From contig NZ_RMVE01000002.1 of the NCBI RefSeq assembly GCF_003865345.1, positions 558,001 to 622,000 on the forward strand: DNA of 64,000 nucleotides, in the 5' to 3' direction. This DNA is from Nonlabens xiamenensis (GTDB taxonomy: Bacteria; Bacteroidota; Bacteroidia; Flavobacteriales; Flavobacteriaceae). The notes under the pieces are model-generated. The model was not told where the DNA came from. It searched no databases and saw only the letters and a program-made list of their open reading frames with translations. The translations under genes and the position numbers were made by a program. Positions 35,976 through 45,266 of this stretch are shown piece by piece (the first letter of the stretch is position 1; the number at the start of each line of letters is the position of its first letter).

Positions 35976-37631
35976 ATGCCCGAACAAATTCCGTCCAATC
36001 CGCTGATTGATCGTTTACCGCCGCATCTTAAACAGTTTATCAAACCCCAAAATTACGAGCTTTACACAGCACAGGATCAGGCGGTATGGCGACATGTGAT
36101 GCGTAAAAATGTGGAGTATCTAGGGCAGGTGGCTCATGGTTCTTATTTACAGGGGCTTAAAAAAACTGGTATATCGATAGAAGAAATTCCTTCTATGTAC
36201 GGAATGAACCGTATTCTTAAGGAAATTGGATGGGCCGCAGTAGCCGTGGACGGGTTTATTCCTCCGGCTGCCTTTATGGAATTTCAGGCCTACAAAATTT
36301 TGGTGATTGCGGCAGATATACGCCAATTGGAAAACATTGCCTACACCCCTGCCCCAGATATCATTCACGAGGCGGCAGGCCATGCCCCCATTATTGCCAG
36401 TCCAGATTATGCAGAATACTTGCGGCGTTTTGGGGAAATAGGTAGCAAAGCGATTTCCAGCGCGCACGATCATCAGATGTACGAGGCAGTCAGACAATTA
36501 TCCATTCTCAAAGAGGCAGGAAGTTCACAGGTAAAACAAGAGCTGGATCAACAAATAGAAAATGCTGAAGCCGAGGTAGAACGCCTTCAGGCCAAAAAAG
36601 TGGCCCCCAGCGAAATGTCTCTCATACGCAATTTACATTGGTGGACCGTGGAATATGGACTAGTAGGCTCATTAGAACAACCCAAAATCTATGGAGCCGG
36701 ACTACTGTCCAGTATTGGTGAAAGTAAAAGCTGCCTATCTCCAGCGGTTGAAAAACGTCCTTATTCCATTGATGCCGCATACCAAGATTTTGATATTACA
36801 AGGCCTCAACCTCACCTTTATGTGACTCCGGATTTTGCTTATCTAAGCGAAGTGTTGGAGGAGTTTGCCAATACAATGGCCGTACGCAAAGGAGGGCACC
36901 GAGGCCTGCAGAAATTAATCGACTCTAAAAGTTTAGGCACCATTGAATTGAGCACCGGACTTCAAATTTCTGGCATTTTTAAGCGCATGATCACCAATGA
37001 AGATCACGAAGTGGTATATGTGGAAACCACTGGAAAAACTGCCTTAGCTTACAGGGAAAAGGAATTGATCGGCCACGGCACCGCCACTCATCCAAAGGGT
37101 TTTATCAGTCCGCTGGGAAAATTAAAAGGTATCAATCTCGCTATTGAGGATATGGGACCTAGAGATCTCCAAGCATACAATTTTTACGACAACCAGCGCA
37201 TCGAATTCACTTATGAGAGTGGAATCCGGGTGGAAGGATTGAATGTGACTGGTATGCGTAATATCAAGGGGAAACTGATGCTGATCCAATTTGTAGATTG
37301 TACGGTAACTTATAGAGATGAACTTTTATTTGCTCCTGAAGACGGCATGTTACACTTGGCTGTGGGGAAGGAAATCCTGAGTGCTTATGCAGGTCCAGCA
37401 GATCATCATAGTTTTGAACTGGTTGATCAAGAAAGCCCTTCCAAAACCATCAAACCTAAATATTCCAGACGCGAAGAGGAAATACACCAGCTTTATCAAA
37501 AAATCAGACGATTAAGGGAAGAAGATAAAATCAATCAGGATCAGTTGGTTCGCTTTCGCGAAAGCGTACAAACCCAATATCCAGAACAATGGTTGTTGCT
37601 CGAAGAAATAGACGAATTACTTGAGCATTAG
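35976..37631 (+). CDS. aromatic amino acid hydroxylase (phenylalanine 4-monooxygenase-like), long form
   Basis: This iron- and pterin-dependent enzyme hydroxylates phenylalanine (or another aromatic amino acid). The N-terminal ~290 residues are the catalytic domain: the two iron His are in DIIHEAAGHAP (about residues 125-135) and the Glu ligand in WWTVEYGLVG. The C-terminal ~250 residues are an extra domain found in long Bacteroidota forms, ending in a coiled coil. A palindrome copy (37552-37565) encodes RFRES near the end. It is longer than the classic ~260-300-residue bacterial enzymes. Its end overlaps the convergent kinase-like gene by 4 bp. Confidence 0.92.
   Translation: MPEQIPSNPLIDRLPPHLKQFIKPQNYELYTAQDQAVWRHVMRKNVEYLGQVAHGSYLQGLKKTGISIEEIPSMYGMNRILKEIGWAAVAVDGFIPPAAFMEFQAYKILVIAADIRQLENIAYTPAPDIIHEAAGHAPIIASPDYAEYLRRFGEIGSKAISSAHDHQMYEAVRQLSILKEAGSSQVKQELDQQIENAEAEVERLQAKKVAPSEMSLIRNLHWWTVEYGLVGSLEQPKIYGAGLLSSIGESKSCLSPAVEKRPYSIDAAYQDFDITRPQPHLYVTPDFAYLSEVLEEFANTMAVRKGGHRGLQKLIDSKSLGTIELSTGLQISGIFKRMITNEDHEVVYVETTGKTALAYREKELIGHGTATHPKGFISPLGKLKGINLAIEDMGPRDLQAYNFYDNQRIEFTYESGIRVEGLNVTGMRNIKGKLMLIQFVDCTVTYRDELLFAPEDGMLHLAVGKEILSAYAGPADHHSFELVDQESPSKTIKPKYSRREEEIHQLYQKIRRLREEDKINQDQLVRFRESVQTQYPEQWLLLEEIDELLEH
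37552..37565. repeat. palindrome copy, in the aromatic hydroxylase
   Basis: Perfect copy; encodes RFRES near the C-terminus. Confidence 0.95.
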
Positions 37632-38278
37632 ACCGAATTGATCACTCGCACCACAGTTCCATTTCCTGTAATGGAAGAAATTTCCAGGGAAGCGTCTAAT
37701 TTTATTACAGCTCTTTGAACCATGTCCAATCCAGATCCATCAGGAAACGCCTCCTGCTGAAATCCTGTACCGTTATCATGAATGATCAAGGTAAATACAT
37801 TTTCTTCCCAAGTAGCAATGACAAATACAAAATCGGCTTGTGCGTGAATGACCGCGTTGTGCAAACACTCCGTTAGGATTCTTAAATAATACCAAACTTC
37901 TAAAGCAGAAAACCTCAGTTCCCCTTGCTCTGGGAAATTGATTTTATAATCTAAATCTGTATCTATTTTATCTCGACAAAAGGCTTGCAATCGTTTGGTA
38001 TAATCTTCAAGGTCAGATAATAAATGTACTGGCTTTGCCGATGCCCATTCAACATACATCAGGTTCATCTCTTGTTTGTAGGGGTCAGTTATGGGTAAGC
38101 TGGACTTATTTTCTGCCTGTATGATTTCCCACTGATGTTTCCAGTGTGCAGATGAATAGCTTCCTGTTCCTCGATGAATACCTAATTGTCTTTGATGGGC
38201 TTCCCACTCTTCGCCCATCCAACTAATGATAAACCCAATGATCAAACCAAAACATATGTAAATGACCACTTCCATCAA
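37628..38278 (-). CDS. ATPase-only histidine-kinase-like membrane protein
   Basis: The 216-residue protein has one N-terminal membrane helix (about residues 4-22) and a C-terminal HATPase_c domain: N-box ILTECLHNAVIHAQADFV, G1 box DNGTGFQQ and G2-like DGSGLDMVQRAV. The dimerisation/phosphoacceptor region has no DLHD-type motif, unlike the two neighbours upstream. It may dock on the neighbouring kinases or be a decayed third paralogue. It is the last gene of the signalling operon and abuts the kinase stop. Confidence 0.82.
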   Translation of the reverse strand: MMEVVIYICFGLIIGFIISWMGEEWEAHQRQLGIHRGTGSYSSAHWKHQWEIIQAENKSSLPITDPYKQEMNLMYVEWASAKPVHLLSDLEDYTKRLQAFCRDKIDTDLDYKINFPEQGELRFSALEVWYYLRILTECLHNAVIHAQADFVFVIATWEENVFTLIIHDNGTGFQQEAFPDGSGLDMVQRAVIKLDASLEISSITGNGTVVRVINSV

Positions 38279-40222
38279 TTAATGACTTTGCAAAGGCATG
38301 GTTAATGTAATATCTGTACCGACCTTTTTGGCAGTATTTATCTCCAACTGGGCTCCTAACTGCTGAGCACGTTCCTTCATATTGTGCAATCCATTGCCAC
38401 TATTGGCGTGTTGAGGGTCAAATCCTTTTCCCTGATCCCAGATTTTTACGGTAAGTTGATCCTGATCATCACTCAGGTGTATTTGAATATTTTCCACATC
38501 GGCATATTTTACGGCATTGTGTATGGCTTCCTGAATGATTCTAAAAATATGCATCCCCTGTACAGCATTAAAAGCTGGGTTATGGGTAATCTCTATGTCT
38601 AAATGCACAACAGGCATACCTTCTTGATTCTGGCTTAAAGGAGCAATAAATGTAACTATACGATCTTTGATATCCTCCAAACTAATCGCCGATTTATTCA
38701 TGGCCCAAATGGTGTCCCGCAACTCGCTCATGGTTTTCTTGGTGAAATGACTTAGACCGTCTAGTTTTTCATTGGCCAATTCAGGTTCTAGGTTTTGGGC
38801 GTATTTTAAATTGTCCAGGGAACTACTTAAAAAAGTGAGTTGGCTACCAATATTATCATGCAAATCCCTTGAGATACGCAGGCGTTGTTCCTGTAGTTGT
38901 TGCTGGGTTTCAATCTCTGCCAGCGCCAATTGTAATTCGTTTTTTTGTTGGCGCTGTATATTCCTGATACGTTGTTGTCGATAAAAAAAGAAGCCGAGCA
39001 GGATAATAAAAATGGCAGCCGCAATTAATAGCGAAATATATCGGTTACGCTCGGTGATGGCCAGTTCCTTTTCTGCCAGCTCTGCCCTTTGTTCTGCGAT
39101 TTCCTGTTCCTTTTGTGCTGTCTGGTATTTTTCATAATACTCCTGCGCTTGTGCTGTGCGCGCTGTTTCTTCATATGAATCGCGCAATCGCAATGCCCTG
39201 GCATAGGCAGCAGCACTACCACGGTGGTTTTGATCCAGGGCCAGTAATCTCGCGTAAATGGTCTCTATTTCTGACATTCGTTTGTACTCAGTGGTATCCA
39301 TAAGAGTGATCGCCCGTTCGACGGTAGCTATTCCTTTATCATACTGACCGTCCAATTGATACATTTCGGCCAGAGTGACTAGACTATTGGCATGCATGAT
39401 CCTGTTGTCCAATTCGGCATAAATTTTCTGTGACTTATCGGTATAGTAAATAGCGCTATCCAACTGACGACTTATTCTAAAGTCTACGCCAAGATTTTGA
39501 TATACTATAGCGAGTCCCCTGCGGTCATTGCTTTTCAATTTTGCCTGAATGGCTTTTTTGTGATAAAAATAGACAGAGTCCTTATTACCTAGTCTGGTAT
39601 GAGCGTTGGCGAGATTGGTATAACTGGCCCCCAAACCATAGAGATCGTTCGTCTTTCTGCGAATTTTTAAAGCTTTGAGGTGATTATATCTGGAGTCGGC
39701 ATATCGGCCCAGATCATATAAGATCAAACCCATATTATTGTAAATACTGGATAGTCCGCGCTCATACCCCACGCGTTCAAAGGCTTCTGCACCTTTGACA
39801 TATTCTGACATGGCCATTTCCAGTTTATCTTGCTTCCAATAGACCAGACCTTTGTCATTGTGCACATTTCCCATCGAAATATAATCCTTGCGAGGGGCAG
39901 CAATCGCAAAAGCCTGATCATAGAGTAGTAAAGCGCTATCCTTTTTTGAGGTGACATCATAATAAATCCCCTTACGTATCAAGGCCTGTGTATGCAGATA
40001 AGGATAATCAGTTGGTGAGGTTCTTGCCATCACTTCTTCTGCCAAAGCCTTTGCAACCTTAGGCTGAGAGTATACATATTTAAAAAAGTTCTGATTGAGC
40101 TCCTGGTACTGCAAGGAATCTGTCGGTTGCAAGGCTGCGGCCCTTATCAAAGAATCCACCACAGCTTGTTGAGAAAAGGCCGTTTGCAAGCAACAGAACA
40201 ACGAAAATAAATAGACTCTCAC
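38279..40222 (-). CDS. TPR-containing sensor histidine kinase (HisKA_3 type)
   Basis: The 647-residue protein has a signal peptide (VYLFSLFCCLQTAFSQQ), about seven TPR repeats in the periplasmic part (e.g. ALLLYDQAFAIAAP, SSIYNNMGLILYDLGRY, LGASYTNLANAHTRLG), one membrane helix near residue 395-412 (YISLLIAAAIFIILLGFFF), a coiled coil, the phosphoacceptor His in SRDLHDNIGSQLTFL and an ATPase domain with EAIHNAVKYA and GNGLHNMKERA. It is the NarL-system type of kinase and probably phosphorylates the response regulator at 42305. Its paralogue lies immediately upstream. Confidence 0.93.
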   Translation of the reverse strand: MRVYLFSLFCCLQTAFSQQAVVDSLIRAAALQPTDSLQYQELNQNFFKYVYSQPKVAKALAEEVMARTSPTDYPYLHTQALIRKGIYYDVTSKKDSALLLYDQAFAIAAPRKDYISMGNVHNDKGLVYWKQDKLEMAMSEYVKGAEAFERVGYERGLSSIYNNMGLILYDLGRYADSRYNHLKALKIRRKTNDLYGLGASYTNLANAHTRLGNKDSVYFYHKKAIQAKLKSNDRRGLAIVYQNLGVDFRISRQLDSAIYYTDKSQKIYAELDNRIMHANSLVTLAEMYQLDGQYDKGIATVERAITLMDTTEYKRMSEIETIYARLLALDQNHRGSAAAYARALRLRDSYEETARTAQAQEYYEKYQTAQKEQEIAEQRAELAEKELAITERNRYISLLIAAAIFIILLGFFFYRQQRIRNIQRQQKNELQLALAEIETQQQLQEQRLRISRDLHDNIGSQLTFLSSSLDNLKYAQNLEPELANEKLDGLSHFTKKTMSELRDTIWAMNKSAISLEDIKDRIVTFIAPLSQNQEGMPVVHLDIEITHNPAFNAVQGMHIFRIIQEAIHNAVKYADVENIQIHLSDDQDQLTVKIWDQGKGFDPQHANSGNGLHNMKERAQQLGAQLEINTAKKVGTDITLTMPLQSH

Positions 40223-40274
40223 GAAGGAAAAGTAGTATTTTTTTTGGATTTTTAGTTGAAGTCTGCCTTTTTGC

Positions 40275-42260
40275 CTACTGAGCTATTTTCTTTGACGTTT
40301 CGTGCTGATCATGATCATATCGCAAATTTACCTGACTTCCCTTATCAGGCTTGGACTGAATATCAAGTGTGGCACCCATTTCTTCAGCGCGCTTTTGCAT
40401 ATTGGACAAGCCGTTACCTGCCTGTACCTGCTCTTTATCAAATCCATTGCCGTCGTCTGTTACCTGAATGTTTAGTTGTTTTTCTTTATTGGCTATTCGA
40501 ATTTCAATAGTAGCCGCACCCGCATGCTTTACCGCGTTATTAATAGCTTCCTGAATAATACGATATAAGTGCATGCCGTTAATATTACTAAAAATAGGTA
40601 AAGGTGATTGTAGAAGACTATCCACTGTAATTTGTAATTCACCACCCATGGCGACGGTCAATTGTCCAGCCAAAGCACTGGTACGATCTGCAATTTCTTG
40701 AAGATCGATCCGCTCTTTATTCATCGCCCAGATGGTATCTCTTAGTTCGCTAATGGTTTGTCGGGTGAATTTGCTCAGATTGGTAATGGTCATGGCAGCG
40801 GGAGAATCTGCGGTGCTCTGTCGGAATTTTAGATTATCCAACGAAGAAATCAAGTAGGTGAGTTGGCTCCCGATATTATCGTGCAGATCTCTGGATATGC
40901 GCGATCGCTGATCTCGAAGACGCTTTTGGTTATCTACTTCGGCTTGGGCTACGGCAAGTTGTTTCTCTTGTCGTAGTCGTTGTTGCTTATACCTGGATTG
41001 TCTCCATAAAAAAAGTGTGCCCAACGTAAGTAGTACCAACCCCATCAACACCCAACTGATGATGCGGTTGCGTTTTTCCAATTCAAGCTTATTTTCTACC
41101 AGACTATTTTGTTGTTTTAGTATTTTCTTTTGTTGTTCTGCGGTTTTATAGCGTATTTCTAAATTGGCAATTTTTTCTTGCAGGTTAGCATTGGATATGG
41201 AATCCTTCAGGGCCACATAGTTTTCCAGATAAGAATAAGCTTTGTCTTGACTGCCACGCTCGTTGTAGATTTTTGATAGGTATTTATTCAAGCGCATTCT
41301 TTCAGAGGCCATCCCATTATTTTCAATGAGTGGTTCTGCGATCATTAAATATTGGGTTGCCAGATCCTCCTGACCTTGCTGGAAATAATTGATCCCTAAA
41401 TTGAGGGCAGCAACCCGCTCTACTTCTAAATCACTTTGATCACGCCCCATATCATATAATTGTTGATAGAAGTGCATCGCCGTATCCTGTTGGCCCAGGT
41501 ATTTTTTGACCAGGGAAAGGTTATTCAAGGCTTGAAGTTGGATCTTACCCAACTGCAGGTATTTTGCGGTCTTGCTGATAGATTTGAGTTCTGGTTCCAA
41601 TTTTCTAACACTGGTCGTATCAGCAGATTGGGAAGCTATTTCAAATCGTACGCCAGCCATATTAATCCTGGTAGTTAATGCCTCTGCTTCCAAACCTAAT
41701 TGGGATTTTAGGCTGGCTGACTTTTCATAAAAACCCAAGGCGCGCTCGGGTTGTTTCATTTCGTCATAGATCAATCCCAGATTGTTATAAGATTTGGCCA
41801 ATTGCAAAGTGTCTTTTAATCGAGTAGCCAGTTCGGCCGATATTTCATGCACCTCGAGACCACCTTCTAGATCTCCCAAATAAGTCATGGCAGCGCCCAT
41901 ATTATTCAGGTAGCGCATTTGGTCCTTGTCTTGATTTGCTTTGACCGCTTGCTGATAGGCTTTTTCAAAAAGATCGTAGGCTCCCTTAAAATCCCCTTTA
42001 TAGAATTTCAATATCCCCTGATCGCCCAGGTATTTGACCGTCAAGTCATAATTTTCCATCAGCAGGATGTTGTCTTCAATTCGGTCATAGATGATCTGAG
42101 ATTCCTTGTATGTTCCTTGTTGTGTGGCTTGCATGGCTTTATCCAACTGGGCGACCAAAAAAGTAGAATCCTGGGCACGGTCTTGCGTTTGTACTGTCTG
42201 AGTTAGAATAGTAACAATTAAATAGACAAACTTGTAGAAAAGGGATAGCGATATTTTCAT
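40275..42260 (-). CDS. TPR-containing sensor histidine kinase (HisKA_3 type), second paralogue
   Basis: The 661-residue protein has the same layout as the kinase at 38279: signal peptide, TPR repeats (AYDLFEKAYQQAVKA, SYNNLGLIYDEMKQPERALGFYEKSA), a coiled coil, a membrane helix near residues 405-424, SRDLHDNIGSQLTYLISSLDNLKF with the phosphoacceptor His, and ATPase motifs EAINNAVKHA and GNGLSNMQKRA. Two tandem near-identical architectures with one response regulator suggest heterodimers or two inputs to one output. It starts 45 bp after the regulator gene. Confidence 0.93.
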   Translation of the reverse strand: MKISLSLFYKFVYLIVTILTQTVQTQDRAQDSTFLVAQLDKAMQATQQGTYKESQIIYDRIEDNILLMENYDLTVKYLGDQGILKFYKGDFKGAYDLFEKAYQQAVKANQDKDQMRYLNNMGAAMTYLGDLEGGLEVHEISAELATRLKDTLQLAKSYNNLGLIYDEMKQPERALGFYEKSASLKSQLGLEAEALTTRINMAGVRFEIASQSADTTSVRKLEPELKSISKTAKYLQLGKIQLQALNNLSLVKKYLGQQDTAMHFYQQLYDMGRDQSDLEVERVAALNLGINYFQQGQEDLATQYLMIAEPLIENNGMASERMRLNKYLSKIYNERGSQDKAYSYLENYVALKDSISNANLQEKIANLEIRYKTAEQQKKILKQQNSLVENKLELEKRNRIISWVLMGLVLLTLGTLFLWRQSRYKQQRLRQEKQLAVAQAEVDNQKRLRDQRSRISRDLHDNIGSQLTYLISSLDNLKFRQSTADSPAAMTITNLSKFTRQTISELRDTIWAMNKERIDLQEIADRTSALAGQLTVAMGGELQITVDSLLQSPLPIFSNINGMHLYRIIQEAINNAVKHAGAATIEIRIANKEKQLNIQVTDDGNGFDKEQVQAGNGLSNMQKRAEEMGATLDIQSKPDKGSQVNLRYDHDQHETSKKIAQ

Positions 42261-42304
42261 GCGGGTAGCTTTAACATTGTAAAAAGATCATCTAAGCAGC
42301 TAGA

Positions 42305-42952
42305 TCAAATTAAGTTATTGCGTTTGGCTTTTTCTACCGCTTCCAGTTTGGAATGCACTTGAAGTTTTTTGTAGATATTTTCGATGTGTTTTCTCACAGT
42401 ACTGGGAGAAAGAAATAAATTATCGGCAATTTTAGTATAACTCAGTCCTTTTCCCAATTGCTCTAGCACTTCCACTTCCCTGGCCGATAATTGGAATTGT
42501 TCTTGATCCTTTAGCTCAAAACTTCCAGGATTGCGCAATAACCTCAGTGTCTTTTGTGCGATAGATGGTGTCATGGCGGCGCCGCCTGCAATGGTTTCTT
42601 CTATACCCTTTTTTAAAGATTCTGGATCTATATCTTTAAGCAAATAACCATCAGCTCCAGCCTGAATCGCATTAAAAATCAATTCGTCGTTGTCAAAAAC
42701 GGTAAGCATGATCACCTTAATTTGCGGATAAGTTTTCTTGAGAATGTCTGTAGCATCCACACCATTCATGACTGGCATTTCTATATCCATCAACACGAGA
42801 TCCACATGCGGATTATCCTTTAAATTTTCTAAACATTCCTTTCCATTGTTGGCGGTAAATCTGAGGTCAAAATCCTCAAAAAAGCTTAGTTTCTCTTTGG
42901 TGCTATGGATCAAAAAACTGTTGTCATCCACAATGACATAACGTATAGGCAT
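42305..42952 (-). CDS. NarL/LuxR-type response regulator
   Basis: The 215-residue protein has a receiver domain with acidic pair Asp9/Asp10, phosphoacceptor Asp56 in LVLMDIEMP, and Lys in YLLKDIDPE, followed by a LuxR-type HTH at about residues 148-205 (LSAREVEVLEQLGKGLSYTKIADNLF). It is the DNA-binding output of the two neighbouring kinases. A palindromic target would suit a NarL-type dimer; the near-palindromic motif seen at 43868 and in the secreted-protein array is a candidate target (inference only). Confidence 0.95.
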   Translation of the reverse strand: MPIRYVIVDDNSFLIHSTKEKLSFFEDFDLRFTANNGKECLENLKDNPHVDLVLMDIEMPVMNGVDATDILKKTYPQIKVIMLTVFDNDELIFNAIQAGADGYLLKDIDPESLKKGIEETIAGGAAMTPSIAQKTLRLLRNPGSFELKDQEQFQLSAREVEVLEQLGKGLSYTKIADNLFLSPSTVRKHIENIYKKLQVHSKLEAVEKAKRNNLI

Positions 42953-42961
42953 GGGTTGGTT

Positions 42962-43333
42962 TTATAATTGTTTCCAGATTCTGGCATAGGTACTGAGTAG
43001 TTTTTCATTCAGTCGTGCTAATTCTGTTAGACCCAGCCCCTGGAGTTTTTCATTGTTCTTCTGATTAAAGGTATAAAAAGAATGGCTTAGTTCATCCAAT
43101 TCCCTTAGCATCAGTCGGTCTTTGTCGGTCAGGTCACGCTTTCGCGAAAGCAATTCCTTTTTCAAACACTGCAACCTATATTTTTCAGTGACTAGCATTT
43201 TTTGATACAGCCTTTCCTGTCTAAAAAAGATACCGCCAAGTACAAGGGCGGTAAGCCCCACCAGGATTACCCCTAACCAATCCTGGGTTGCCGCACGCGC
43301 CGATATCTGAATAAGTGAAAGCATGGAGGCCAT
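42962..43333 (-). CDS. small membrane-anchored coiled-coil protein
   Basis: The 123-residue protein has one membrane helix at about residues 18-38 (WLGVILVGLTALVLGGIFF) and then a charged helical, probably coiled-coil, cytoplasmic part to the end. No catalytic motif. A palindrome copy (43138-43151) encodes LSRK. It starts the signalling operon, 9 bp before the response regulator, and might be an accessory of the kinases. Confidence 0.75.
   Translation of the reverse strand: MASMLSLIQISARAATQDWLGVILVGLTALVLGGIFFRQERLYQKMLVTEKYRLQCLKKELLSRKRDLTDKDRLMLRELDELSHSFYTFNQKNNEKLQGLGLTELARLNEKLLSTYARIWKQL
43138..43151. repeat. palindrome copy, in the coiled-coil gene
   Basis: Perfect copy; encodes LSRK. 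Confidence 0.95.
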
Positions 43334-43422
43334 AAGTAAATGAGATCATCTAGATATTTAAATGGTCAATATCAAAAAAGCCATGTACTTATTTGTTGAA
43401 ATAATGATGACATTAATGCACC

Positions 43423-43812
43423 CTAATTATTATAGACCTCCAAGGATCTTTTTCTAGTAAAGGTTTCATCACAAACATGTAATTGAACCTTATCCTTTTT
43501 AAAGATCTCCATGGAAGACATGATAGAGATGGCATTCAAGGCATAATCCATAGATGTGTCAACATGATATTGATCCATCGTCACCATATTGATGTGTACA
43601 ATACTGTCTTTTACCACCTGGAAGCTCACTTCTCCCTCTTTACCATAACCTAAAGTATCCAGCATCTCAGAAAGTGATTTGGCTTGCTCTTTTAAGGCAT
43701 CAGGTTGGTAGTACACTTCTACACCACCAGTTTGCTCCTTAGGTCCATACCCAGTCAAATCACAGGAAATTAATATACAGGTCATGGCCAAAAGCATGAA
43801 TAACTTTTTCAT
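43423..43812 (-). CDS. small lipoprotein
   Basis: The 129-residue protein has a signal peptide with lipobox-like CILISC at about residues 12-17. The rest is unrecognised. A copy of the shared upstream motif lies 56 bp before the start, which links it to the secreted-protein array 11 kb away. It sits next to the two-component operon but has its own promoter region. Confidence 0.78.
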   Translation of the reverse strand: MKKLFMLLAMTCILISCDLTGYGPKEQTGGVEVYYQPDALKEQAKSLSEMLDTLGYGKEGEVSFQVVKDSIVHINMVTMDQYHVDTSMDYALNAISIMSSMEIFKKDKVQLHVCDETFTRKRSLEVYNN

Positions 43813-43867
43813 TATTGATTATTTTAAATTACAGAGACAAAATTGCTGATCTATTCCATTAAAGACA

Positions 43868-43884
43868 ATAGGGCAATTGACGGA
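43868..43884 (-). promoter_or_regulatory. shared upstream motif, site H
   Basis: ATAGGGCAATTGACGGA (plus reading) lies 56 bp upstream of the lipoprotein start at 43812. It is the only copy of this motif seen outside the 15-32 kb array. Confidence 0.6.
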
Positions 43885-44095
43885 TTAAGTCATACAGCAA
43901 CACTTGAATGGATTCAATCAATGAGTAATCCTCAACTCCACGTCAACCACATAACAGAAAAATCATCAATATTTTTTTTAAATCAGTTTCACGGAAACAA
44001 GTAATTTGTATATTGTAAATCCTACATCAAAAAGCTATTTGCCATTTGTATAAGAAGAACAAAGGCAAGGTTGTTAAAATTGAAATCAAAAAAAT

Positions 44096-44410
44096 ATGTT
44101 TGGAATTTTCAGAAGCAAGAGAAAAGACAAAATCAATAGATACATCAAAGAAGGAGCGATATTATTAGATGTGAGATCTACCACTGAATTTGAGGGAAAT
44201 CACATTGAGAATTCGCTTAACATTCCCGTGCAGTCGCTGGATAAGCACCTGGATCAGTTGGACAAAGACCAACCTATTGTCACCTATTGTGCCCGTGGTG
44301 GTCGCAGTACGTTGGCCGCTGCAAAACTCAGAAAGTTGGGCTATCGAGTTGTAGATGGCGGTGGAATTCGCAATATGAGGCGCCAGCTGAAGGCCATTCT
44401 GCGACAATGA
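44096..44410 (+). CDS. rhodanese-like sulfurtransferase
   Basis: The 104-residue single-domain rhodanese carries the active-site Cys loop in TYCARGGRST (six-residue loop of the sulfurtransferase type) and the N-terminal LLDVRSTTEFEGNHIENSLNIP motif. Probably cytoplasmic; substrate unknown. It precedes the AraC regulator by 22 bp on the same strand and may be co-transcribed. Confidence 0.92.
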   Translation: MFGIFRSKRKDKINRYIKEGAILLDVRSTTEFEGNHIENSLNIPVQSLDKHLDQLDKDQPIVTYCARGGRSTLAAAKLRKLGYRVVDGGGIRNMRRQLKAILRQ

Positions 44411-44432
44411 TATATATCTCCTACTTTTAGAC

Positions 44433-45266
44433 ATGAAATTAGAATACCACAACATTAAGGACAACGGTAGATTCATTGTTACCAGCTTTCAATGCGGTCC
44501 CGCCCTGCAACTGCTTCAGGAGAAGGATCTCTACAAAATTGTGTGGTGTAGAAGTGTCGCCACCACCTTGATCGTGGACGGTTATGAAGTGAAATTAGAT
44601 AAAGACCAGGTGTTGTTTTGCACTCCGGTCAATGTGGTTGATATTCCTAAAGATAATATTGGTCTGATGGCCTTTGTATTTAACCGGGAGTTTTATTGCA
44701 TCCAACATAACGATTCTGAGGTTTCCTGTATGGGATTATTGTTTTATGGATCCTCCAGCGCGCCCATCGCCTACTTAAATGAACAACATGTGCAAAGTTT
44801 TGAAGCAATGTTGACGTTGTTCCAACAGGAATTTCAAACCAAGGACCATATCCAGGGAGAAATGCTGCGCAGTTTGCTCAAAAGAATGTTGATCATGTCC
44901 ACCCGATTGATCAAAAAAGATCAATATCACGATAACATGAGTATCAAACAAGTGGACCTGATACGACGGTATCATATTCTGGTAGAACAACATTTTAAGG
45001 AAAAGCACCAAGTCACGGATTATGCCGAGATGCTCTTCAAATCTCCTAAAACGCTGGCCAATTTTTTTAAAAAACACGAGGTTTCCTCCCCATTGAAAAT
45101 CATCAATGAACGTATTGTCGCCGAGGCTAAAAGGCTTTTGAGATATTCTGATAAAAGTGCTGAAGAAATATCCTATGAACTAGGTTATAACGAGCCCAGC
45201 CATTTTTCCAAGTTTTTTAAGAAACAAACGGGTATAAGCCCACTTTCCTATAGGAAGCAGATTTAA
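44433..45266 (+). CDS. AraC family transcriptional regulator
   Basis: The 277-residue protein has an N-terminal cupin-like sensor half (WCRSVATTLIVDGYEV, VLFCTPVNVVDIP) and a C-terminal double HTH (about residues 175-277) with YAEMLFKSPKTLANFFKK and ISYELGYNEPSHFSKFFKKQTGISPLSYRKQI. Target genes are unknown; the convergent lipoprotein gene overlaps its end by 4 bp. Confidence 0.93.
   Translation: MKLEYHNIKDNGRFIVTSFQCGPALQLLQEKDLYKIVWCRSVATTLIVDGYEVKLDKDQVLFCTPVNVVDIPKDNIGLMAFVFNREFYCIQHNDSEVSCMGLLFYGSSSAPIAYLNEQHVQSFEAMLTLFQQEFQTKDHIQGEMLRSLLKRMLIMSTRLIKKDQYHDNMSIKQVDLIRRYHILVEQHFKEKHQVTDYAEMLFKSPKTLANFFKKHEVSSPLKIINERIVAEAKRLLRYSDKSAEEISYELGYNEPSHFSKFFKKQTGISPLSYRKQI

Noticed and set aside
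43990-44006. GTTTCACGGAAAC, similar to a ParB binding site
   Set aside because: It lacks the full 16-bp parS symmetry and no parAB genes are nearby; a single imperfect match is expected by chance.
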